The translations under genes and the position numbers were made by a program. 6,427 bases of DNA. Origin: Bacteroidota bacterium. Lineage in GTDB: Bacteria > Bacteroidota > Bacteroidia > UKL13-3. This document shows, piece by piece, positions 1 through 5,458 of the stretch. The notes beneath the pieces were generated by a model. It ran no database searches, was not told where the DNA came from, and was given only the letters and a program-made list of their open reading frames with translations. Position 1 is the stretch's first letter; the number at the start of each line of letters is the position of its first letter. Where the stretch lies: contig RDYC01000344.1 in assembly GCA_004293295.1 (NCBI GenBank), positions 1-6,427 on the forward strand, given 5' to 3'.

Positions 1-651
1 TTCGGCTGCCTGTGCATTGGTTATTGTTAGCGAATCGGTTGTAACACCCGCAAACAAAGCATTATTACTGAGAGCTATACCATTTTTAAACCATTGGTAA
101 CTTTGTGCACCACTTATTTTTGATTGTATAACAACGTTACTATTCTCACATCTGGCCAATTGTTTGTTACCTGTAACTTGTTGAGGCATTAGGTATAGCG
201 TATGAATATTCTCGGCTGTTAAAGCTGAATTATATATGCGCAAATCGTCTAATCTGCCTAACAAACCATCATTACTTGTTGTGCCGGCAACGTGTGAAAC
301 AGTTGCTACCCCAGATGGCAATAATGTTGGATTTTCGTAAATTTTTACCCCATTAGCATATACTATGCACCTACTGCCATTTTTTACATAGGCAATATGA
401 TACCAAGTGCTACTATTAACCGTATAACCGAAATCAACAAAAGTACTTCCATTAAACATACCAAGCTTGTTTCCTGAAATTTGCAATTCTCGTGTTGTTG
501 TTCCTCCCCAAATTAGTGTTTGCGCAATATTAATTGTATGGTAAACCCACATAGAAACCGTGTAGTTAGCAGTTGATACATTTGGTACATCAATATAGGA
601 ACCTATCAGCATTGTAACTAGCAGCAATTGGGCTGGTAGTTGTGCCTCCAT
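1..651 (-). CDS. Out-of-frame continuation of the surface protein: LamG domain and second Ig-like domain (partial)
   Basis: The frame is open without a stop from 660 to the window edge at position 1, so the C-terminus is not seen. From position 600 onward the translation reads as the missing part of the LamG/concanavalin-like domain. It runs SYIDVPN, YTVSMWVY, TLIWGG, WYHIAYVKNG, YANGVKIYE, then GRLDDLRIYNSALTAENI, the classic last strands of this domain in Bacteroidota. It is followed by a second Ig-like domain (CENSNVVIQS, SYQWFKNG, AGVTTDSLTITNAQ) that resembles the first one in the upstream frame. The first in-frame ATG is at 651, directly after a TAG. A gene caller could therefore start a separate gene there, but residues from 651 to 601 look like an out-of-frame reading of the upstream LamG sequence, not a real N-terminus. 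There is no signal peptide of its own in a sensible place. The best reading is the 3' portion of the gene starting at 2455, now detached by an indel. Confidence 0.7.
   Translation of the reverse strand, partial: MEAQLPAQLLLVTMLIGSYIDVPNVSTANYTVSMWVYHTINIAQTLIWGGTTTRELQISGNKLGMFNGSTFVDFGYTVNSSTWYHIAYVKNGSRCIVYANGVKIYENPTLLPSGVATVSHVAGTTSNDGLLGRLDDLRIYNSALTAENIHTLYLMPQQVTGNKQLARCENSNVVIQSKISGAQSYQWFKNGIALSNNALFAGVTTDSLTITNAQAAE
590..604 (-). other. Frame break in the LamG domain
   Basis: On the minus strand the codon AGG (604-602, Arg618) is followed by a single T (601) and then TCC TAT ATT GAT, the frame that continues the domain as SYIDVPN. Read in the upstream frame the same bases give Phe-Leu-Tyr-stop (TGA, 592-590). 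No run of identical bases or classic slippery heptamer is present. A genuine indel or an assembly error is therefore more likely than programmed frameshifting. Confidence 0.8.
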
Positions 652-2455
652 TTTCTTCAACTAAATTACCATCAAACTTGTAGTATAACACAGGCGCAAC
701 AGGTATAATTCCATTGTTTAATCTGGCTCTCATGCTATCAGTATTTAGCGTTGGGCAGCCGTTTCGGCTCACACTTAAATGGTAAGCACCACTATCCGTT
801 GATTGGAAATTGGTAATGGTTAATGAATCGGTATTTACACCGGCATATTTTGCACCATTATTAATAGTAGCACCATTAAACCTCCATTGATAAGCCAAAT
901 TCGCACCAAAAACTTCTACTTTAATTCGAATTGGTTTCCCACTACAAACAATGGGATCAACAGGCAAACTTTTAGCTAAATAAGGACATACGGTATTGTA
1001 CTTAATCACAAATGCATCATACCCACCCGTAGCAGTTGAAACTGAGGAATAACCTTGTGCGAATTCCGTTTCTATTGCACCTTGAAAATAACCTGCTACA
1101 TATAAATTTTGCGCAGTATCAAAAGCTAACGCTAATATATTATCATTGGCATTGTTACTACCATAGCGATAGGCACAAAGACTGTTTCCTGAGGAATCGT
1201 AACCCGCTAAAAAAGCATCGTTGGTAGTTAAGGTAGTTGATGAGTTAGTTAATGTGTTGCTAGTGGGATGACCTAAGTTTATAGAAGCAGAAGTGAAATA
1301 TCCTCCTATGTAAACATCCGAGTTTTTATTTAGCGCAAGTCGGTGTATTCTTTCACTACCCGTATTACCAAATTGTCTGTGCCAAATTAAATTACCTGTA
1401 GTATCCATTTTTATCAATAAAGCATCTTCACCACCAACAGAGTTAATAGTATTTGTACCTGCACCTAAATTTACATCAGTTGGTCCATTAATATATGCGG
1501 CCAAAAACAAATGTCCTGCGTCATTTATTGCCACATCCATAATATTTGTTACGCTATTCGATGACAATGACCATGCATTAATGAAAGTTCCCGCTGTATC
1601 CAGTTTTAATACAAATCCATTGTCAACTCCGGTTGGTGCCGTTAAATTAAATGTGCCTGCCCCTGAGTTAAAATCAACCGTTCCTTGAAAGGTACCAACT
1701 GCATAAATAAACCCATTTGAAACTACTATTTCCCTAACTTGATCTGAGCCTGTACTGCCAAATCCGTATACCCACCTTACCGTGCGGTCGTCATTGTGTT
1801 TGACAATCATAGCTTGTTGGGTTCCGTTTCCTAGCAATGATACCGCTGGGGTTCGGCCAAAATTAAACTGAAAAAAGCCGGCATTAGTCATGTTAAACCA
1901 ACCTCCACCATACACCATTCCTGCTTCATCACTAGTAACACAAAAAAAGTTATTTATGTTTATGCCGTTGCTTGAAGTATTGTTTGTTAAAGTACCGGTT
2001 CCTGCGTCAGCAGAAGATATCAATAAATTGGCATAAGAAAAATTGGCAATACCAGTGTTTGTGCCACCCACAGCAAAAGGTTTTTTATTTGCGCCATAGG
2101 CCACCCCAAAATATGATTCGTTATTGTTGTTACTAAATCGTGAAGCCCAGTTAGCAGTCCCATTTTTATCGTATTGCACCAAAAAAGCATCGCTTGCCCC
2201 AGGGATGGGAAGCGTTTGTCCGCCAACATTAGCCGTACTAGTTCCGGTATATCTACCACCAACCAATACCGTACCATCTGGATGCACAGCCATGTCATTT
2301 AAAATTTCATCACCAGTACTGTTACTTAATTGCCTTTTCCAAACTTGTTTGATTTGTACTGTGTTTTGCGCATTACTCTTTAAAAATGCGCCCCATAGCA
2401 TTAATGCTACAAGGATGATTCGTAATAAGTATTCCATTGTTATTTTTAATTTCAT
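590..2455 (-). CDS. Secreted SBBP beta-propeller / Ig-like protein, frame broken in the LamG domain
   Basis: This is the N-terminal part of a large secreted or surface protein. The predicted signal peptide covers residues 1-29: Lys-rich start, hydrophobic stretch around residues 10-25, and a likely cleavage after Ser-Asn-Ala before Gln30. Residues about 35-490 hold six or seven SBBP-type beta-propeller repeats. Each has a core like DAFLVQYDxxG..W (near 89, 281, 344, 413 and 480; degenerate near 213) and a following GGxYF or VGTFQG strand. Residues about 500-580 are an Ig-like domain with YQW, NTDSLTITN, DSGAYHLSV and cysteines 504 and 567. A LamG domain then begins (YYKFDGN) but runs into a stop after Arg618-Phe-Leu-Tyr. 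The next frame continues the same domain, so this is probably one gene carrying an indel. An alternative start is Met7 (2437). Similar proteins are usually exported, often by the type IX system, whose C-terminal signal would lie outside the window. The role, perhaps adhesion or glycan binding, is inferred. Confidence 0.82.
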   Translation of the reverse strand: MKLKITMEYLLRIILVALMLWGAFLKSNAQNTVQIKQVWKRQLSNSTGDEILNDMAVHPDGTVLVGGRYTGTSTANVGGQTLPIPGASDAFLVQYDKNGTANWASRFSNNNNESYFGVAYGANKKPFAVGGTNTGIANFSYANLLISSADAGTGTLTNNTSSNGININNFFCVTSDEAGMVYGGGWFNMTNAGFFQFNFGRTPAVSLLGNGTQQAMIVKHNDDRTVRWVYGFGSTGSDQVREIVVSNGFIYAVGTFQGTVDFNSGAGTFNLTAPTGVDNGFVLKLDTAGTFINAWSLSSNSVTNIMDVAINDAGHLFLAAYINGPTDVNLGAGTNTINSVGGEDALLIKMDTTGNLIWHRQFGNTGSERIHRLALNKNSDVYIGGYFTSASINLGHPTSNTLTNSSTTLTTNDAFLAGYDSSGNSLCAYRYGSNNANDNILALAFDTAQNLYVAGYFQGAIETEFAQGYSSVSTATGGYDAFVIKYNTVCPYLAKSLPVDPIVCSGKPIRIKVEVFGANLAYQWRFNGATINNGAKYAGVNTDSLTITNFQSTDSGAYHLSVSRNGCPTLNTDSMRARLNNGIIPVAPVLYYKFDGNLVEENGGTTTSPIAASYNADRFLY

Positions 2456-2641
2456 TGCTCAAATTTGCAACTACTTACTTACGAAAGACTGCCTAAATAT
2501 ACCAAGAGCTTTTTCCAGTTCATAAAGCCCAAAAAAGCAAACCGCAACGGTTAATGAAGTCAAAAGCGCATTTCGTAAACTGCATTTATGTTAATGGCGG
2601 CTACTTAGTTTGGTTTGTTGTTAGTTAGTACAAAATTTGTT

Positions 2642-2670
2642 TTGATACCAGAAAACGAACCTTTAATTTG
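2642..2670 (+). promoter_or_regulatory. Possible Bacteroidota-type promoter of the LytTR regulator
   Basis: TTAATTTG at 2663-2670 differs at one base from the Bacteroidota -7 consensus TAnnTTTG. A TTG at 2642-2644 lies 18 bases upstream, close to the spacing expected for the -33 element. The box ends 13 bases before the ATG at 2684. This is a match by eye in an AT-rich region, so it is tentative. Confidence 0.3.
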
Positions 2671-2683
2671 CAAAGAGCAAAAC

Positions 2684-3445
2684 ATGGATAAGATATTTAC
2701 GGCTGTTATTATTGATGATGAAGCAAAAGCAAGACGCATTATGGAAGTGCTACTTGCCGAGAACTGCCCTAACGTTAAGGTAATTGCAGTAGCAGAAGAT
2801 GTGCTCTCAGGAATAAAAGCCATTAATAACCATAAACCTGATATCGTATTTCTTGACATTGAAATGCCTGGTTACACTGGCTTTCAACTCCTCGATTTTT
2901 TTGACGAAATTACTTTTGATGTAATATTTGCTACGGCTTACAGCGAATATGCTGTACAGGCTTTTAAAGTTAGTGCTATTGATTATTTACTCAAGCCAAT
3001 ACAAATAGACCAACTGCAACTAGCTGTTGATAAAGTAACAAAACTACACGGACATACCCAGACAAAGGAAAAACTAGTGACATTAAAAGAGAATATTGAA
3101 AGTAAGACTATCAAAAAAATTGCCTTACCTATGGCTCAAGGATTAGTTTTTGTTGCGACATCAGATATTATTTATTTGGAAGCAGATGGCTCCTATACAC
3201 ATATTTTTATGGCAGATGGTACAAAGTTTTTAATCAGCAAAAAAATTAAAGAGTTCGAAAACAACCTTAACCCATCGAACGACTTTTTTAGAATACATCG
3301 CTCATTCCTTATAAACATTACCCGGATTAAACAGTATGTGAAACAAGATGGGGGGCATATTGAAATGGAGAATGGTGCCATTGTCAACCTTTCGCGCGAA
3401 CGTAAAGATGAGTTTAATCAACTTATAGTAGCATACAAAATTTAA
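2684..3445 (+). CDS. LytTR-family DNA-binding response regulator
   Basis: This 253-residue protein is a two-component response regulator of the LytR/AlgR type. It is expected to be phosphorylated by a sensor kinase and then bind DNA in the cytoplasm. The receiver domain (about 5-120) has the acidic pocket Asp11-Asp12, phosphoacceptor Asp58 in VFLDIEMPG, Thr84 in FATAYSEYAVQAF, and Lys104 in YLLKP. All key residues are present. A linker (about 121-143) leads to a LytTR domain (about 144-248) with IIYLEADGSYTHI, FFRIHRSFLIN and the final GAIVNLSRERKDEF motif. ATG at 2684 is chosen because MDKIFTAVIIDDE is the normal receiver start; an upstream TTG at 2615 would add 23 residues with no domain match. 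Length is normal for the family. No histidine kinase lies next to it in the window, so its partner is unknown. It is transcribed divergently from the surface-protein gene, 228 bases away, which makes that gene a possible but unproven target. Confidence 0.93.
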   Translation: MDKIFTAVIIDDEAKARRIMEVLLAENCPNVKVIAVAEDVLSGIKAINNHKPDIVFLDIEMPGYTGFQLLDFFDEITFDVIFATAYSEYAVQAFKVSAIDYLLKPIQIDQLQLAVDKVTKLHGHTQTKEKLVTLKENIESKTIKKIALPMAQGLVFVATSDIIYLEADGSYTHIFMADGTKFLISKKIKEFENNLNPSNDFFRIHRSFLINITRIKQYVKQDGGHIEMENGAIVNLSRERKDEFNQLIVAYKI

Positions 3446-3483
3446 GATTGCGCACCTAATACTTTTTTAATCAAATCATTATA

Positions 3484-3515
3484 CTGATTTATCAATTAAT
3501 CAGAGGCTTTTATTT
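3484..3515 (+). terminator. Weak possible terminator after the LytTR regulator
   Basis: CTGATT (3484-3489) and AATCAG (3498-3503) form a 6-bp inverted repeat with an 8-base loop. It is followed by a T-rich stretch (TTTTATTTATT from 3508). The stem is short and AT-rich, so it would be a weak hairpin. It sits 38 bases after the regulator's stop codon, the place where a terminator would be expected. Confidence 0.25.
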
Positions 3516-3534
3516 ATTATCAGCTTGGTTTGCT

Positions 3535-3542
3535 TATTTTTG
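3535..3542 (+). promoter_or_regulatory. -7 promoter box of aspS
   Basis: TATTTTTG matches the Bacteroidota -7 consensus TAnnTTTG exactly and ends 25 bases before the aspS start codon, which would give a 5' leader of about 20 bases. No convincing -33 TTG was found at the usual distance. The box suggests aspS has its own promoter and does not depend only on read-through from the regulator gene. Confidence 0.45.
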
Positions 3543-3567
3543 CGCGAATTAGCTTTAATTATTTACC

Positions 3568-5319
3568 ATGCTCAGAACACATACTTGCGGAACATTACGC
3601 ATTGAACATATTAACCAAACGGTAACTTTATGCGGTTGGGTGCAAAAAAGCCGCGATTTAGGAGGCATGACATTTGTTGACCTCCGAGATCGTTATGGCA
3701 TTACCCAACTTGCCTTTAATATGGATACCAATGCAGATTTGTGTTTACAAGCGCGAAAACTCGGAAGAGAATACGTGGTAAGAGCAACCGGTTTGGTTAA
3801 AGAACGTGAAAGCAAAAACAGTCAAATGGCCACGGGAGATATTGAAATTGTAGTTACGGCATTTGACATATTGAATGAATCCGTTACCCCGCCTTTTACC
3901 ATAGAGGAAAATACAGATGGAGGTGACGATTTACGCATGAAATATCGCTACCTAGATTTGCGCAGGGCCAGTGTAAGGGCTAATCTTCAATTGCGTCATA
4001 AAGTAGCACAACAAACGCGTACTTTTTTGGATGCTCAAGATTTTATTGAAGTAGAAACCCCCGTACTTATTAAATCAACTCCAGAAGGAGCAAGAGATTT
4101 TGTAGTGCCAAGCCGGATGAACCCGGGAGAATTTTACGCATTGCCGCAATCTCCGCAAACTTTTAAGCAATTACTTATGGTAAGCGGGTTTGATAGGTAT
4201 TACCAAATTGTGAAATGTTTCAGGGATGAAGATTTACGCGCTGATCGCCAACCTGAATTTACGCAAATAGATTGTGAGATGAGCTTTGTGGAGCAGGAAG
4301 ATATTTTGAACATGTTTGAAGGATTGGTGAAGCATTTGTTTAAGCAAGTAAAAGGAATTGAAATAAACAACTTACCGCGCATGACTTATGCAGATGCCAT
4401 GAAATTTTATGGCAGTGATAAACCAGATACCAGATTTGACATGAAGTTTGTGGAGTTGAACGAGGTGGTGAAAGGGAAAAACTTCCCTGTATTTGATAAC
4501 GCTGAGCTGGTAGTTGGCATTTGCGCCAAAGGTTGTGCTGACTATACCCGCAAGCAGTTGGATGAACTGACTGATTTTGTTAAACGACCTCAAATTGGTG
4601 CAACAGGCTTGGTTTATGCACGAGTTCAAGCTGATGGAACAATCAAATCATCGGTAGATAAATTTTATGATGAAACAGCACTAAAATTGTGGGTTGAGGC
4701 ATTTAATGCACAACCTGGAGATTTAATCTTATTGCTTGCCGGACAAGCTGATAAAACACGTAAAGCACTAAATGAACTAAGGTTGGAAATGGGAACACGC
4801 CTTGGCTTGCGCGATAAAAACAAGTTCTCTTGCTTATGGGTTATTGATTTTCCACTATTAGAATTTAACGAAGAGGAAAATCGGTTCTTCGCTATGCATC
4901 ATCCATTTACTTCACCTAAACCTGAAGATATTGAACTCCTTAATGATTCCAATAAAATAGGCCATGTTAGAGCTAATGCTTATGATATGGTAATTAACGG
5001 AGTGGAAGTTGGTGGTGGAAGTGTGCGTATTTTTAATAGAGACCTACAAGCCCGTATGTTTGAAATACTTGGATTCACTAAAGAAGAAGCTCAGCATCAA
5101 TTTGGATTCTTAATGAATGCATTTGAATATGGTGCGCCACCACACGCTGGTATTGCTTTTGGGTTTGACAGGTTATGTTCTCTTTTTGGTGGTGCTGACT
5201 CTATTCGTGATTTTATAGCATTCCCTAAAAACAATAGTGGCCGTGATGTGATGATAGATGCTCCCTCAACCATAGATGAAAAGCAAATGAATGAGTTGAA
5301 TATAAAAACTATACTATAA
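3568..5319 (+). CDS. aspS: Aspartyl-tRNA synthetase
   Basis: This class IIb aminoacyl-tRNA synthetase charges tRNA-Asp with aspartate using ATP in the cytoplasm and is essential. The 583-residue length matches bacterial-type enzymes (E. coli 590). The N-terminal OB-fold anticodon-binding domain (about 1-110) begins RTHTCGTL and contains GWVQKSRDLGG. The catalytic core has the motif 1 region FIEVETPVL (159-167), TPEGARDF, the QSPQ loop (194-197), and motif 2 FRDEDLRADRQPEFTQID (218-235). The GAD insertion domain found in bacterial AspRS covers about 290-415. The core resumes with HHPFTSP (444-450), GGGSVRI (482-488) and motif 3 GFDR (532-535). All expected motifs are intact. Leu31 in RDLGG matches the E. 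coli residue associated with discriminating enzymes (His in the non-discriminating Pseudomonas aeruginosa enzyme), suggesting but not proving specificity for tRNA-Asp. The start at 3568 gives the standard family N-terminus; no Shine-Dalgarno sequence is seen, as is usual in this phylum. Confidence 0.98.
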   Translation: MLRTHTCGTLRIEHINQTVTLCGWVQKSRDLGGMTFVDLRDRYGITQLAFNMDTNADLCLQARKLGREYVVRATGLVKERESKNSQMATGDIEIVVTAFDILNESVTPPFTIEENTDGGDDLRMKYRYLDLRRASVRANLQLRHKVAQQTRTFLDAQDFIEVETPVLIKSTPEGARDFVVPSRMNPGEFYALPQSPQTFKQLLMVSGFDRYYQIVKCFRDEDLRADRQPEFTQIDCEMSFVEQEDILNMFEGLVKHLFKQVKGIEINNLPRMTYADAMKFYGSDKPDTRFDMKFVELNEVVKGKNFPVFDNAELVVGICAKGCADYTRKQLDELTDFVKRPQIGATGLVYARVQADGTIKSSVDKFYDETALKLWVEAFNAQPGDLILLLAGQADKTRKALNELRLEMGTRLGLRDKNKFSCLWVIDFPLLEFNEEENRFFAMHHPFTSPKPEDIELLNDSNKIGHVRANAYDMVINGVEVGGGSVRIFNRDLQARMFEILGFTKEEAQHQFGFLMNAFEYGAPPHAGIAFGFDRLCSLFGGADSIRDFIAFPKNNSGRDVMIDAPSTIDEKQMNELNIKTIL

Positions 5320-5331
5320 AATAATTTATAG
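5314..5331. repeat. Small AT-rich hairpin over the aspS stop codon
   Basis: CTATAAA (5314-5320) and TTTATAG (5325-5331) form a perfect 7-bp inverted repeat with a 4-base loop spanning the TAA stop. No U-tract follows, so it is a poor intrinsic terminator; it may slightly stabilise the mRNA end or be chance in AT-rich sequence. The rest of the gap up to 5392 is very AT-rich and shows no gene. Confidence 0.3.
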
Positions 5332-5392
5332 CCTCTGTACGAAATAGCTGTTTATATAACAATTTGATTATTAATTATTTATAAAATAATAT

Positions 5393-5429
5393 TTTGACAA
5401 ATTCGGAATCTGATTCCGAATTTGTCAAA
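5393..5429. repeat. 37-base palindrome (18-bp arms, 1-base centre) upstream of the ATPase gene
   Basis: The left arm TTTGACAAATTCGGAATC (5393-5410) is the exact reverse complement of the right arm at 5412-5429, with a single T at 5411 between them. Thirty-six paired bases without a mismatch is far beyond chance. It ends six bases before the -7 box of the ATPase gene and would cover roughly positions -55 to -19 relative to the expected transcription start. It could be an operator for a dimeric regulator, a cruciform or hairpin site, or a terminator shared with aspS. No long U-tract follows, only TTTT at 5430-5433, and a stem with almost no loop is atypical for a terminator. An operator or recognition site is therefore preferred. 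Confidence 0.85.
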
Positions 5430-5435
5430 TTTTAC

Positions 5436-5443
5436 TAGCTTTG
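5436..5443 (+). promoter_or_regulatory. -7 promoter box of the ATPase gene
   Basis: TAGCTTTG matches the Bacteroidota -7 consensus TAnnTTTG exactly. It ends only four bases before the ATG at 5448, so transcription would begin at or next to the start codon and the mRNA would be leaderless. The -33 region would fall inside the 37-base palindrome, and the box overlaps the second palindrome by five bases. No clear -33 TTG is visible at the standard spacing. Confidence 0.5.
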
Positions 5444-5458
5444 TATCATGATACAAAG
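5439..5458. repeat. Perfect 20-bp palindrome centred on the ATPase start codon
   Basis: CTTTGTATCATGATACAAAG is identical to its own reverse complement, and its centre lies within the ATG of the ATPase gene. It overlaps the end of the -7 box. Protein binding here would block both transcription initiation and the start codon. It shares the outer TTTG...CAAA pattern with the longer palindrome 10 bases upstream, so both could be bound by related proteins. No direct evidence of function is visible. Confidence 0.8.

Noticed and set aside
590..604. Programmed ribosomal frameshifting as the explanation for the split surface protein
   Set aside because: No slippery heptamer, repeated-base run or downstream structure was recognised, and the LamG domain seems to miss residues at the junction, which fits a deletion better.
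601..651. ATG at 651 as the true start of an independent downstream gene
   Set aside because: The residues before position 600 in this frame are an out-of-frame reading of the upstream LamG sequence, and the downstream part starts in the middle of a domain.
2124..2525. Plus-strand open frame of 133 codons opposite the surface-protein gene
   Set aside because: It lies almost wholly antisense to a well-supported coding region and shows no domain-like sequence; it is a shadow frame.
2540..2552. AACCG-CAA-CGGTT inverted repeat in the divergent region
   Set aside because: Five-base arms with a three-base loop are expected by chance; no T-tract or other support was found.
2615..2683. Upstream TTG start giving a 276-residue regulator
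   Set aside because: The extra 23 residues match no receiver-domain sequence, and a possible promoter box lies within this stretch. ATG at 2684 gives the standard family start.
5393..5433. The long palindrome as a simple terminator for aspS
   Set aside because: A one-base centre, an AT-rich outer stem and only four T's afterwards do not fit a typical intrinsic terminator; it also sits 73 bases past the stop and right at the next promoter. It is not fully excluded.
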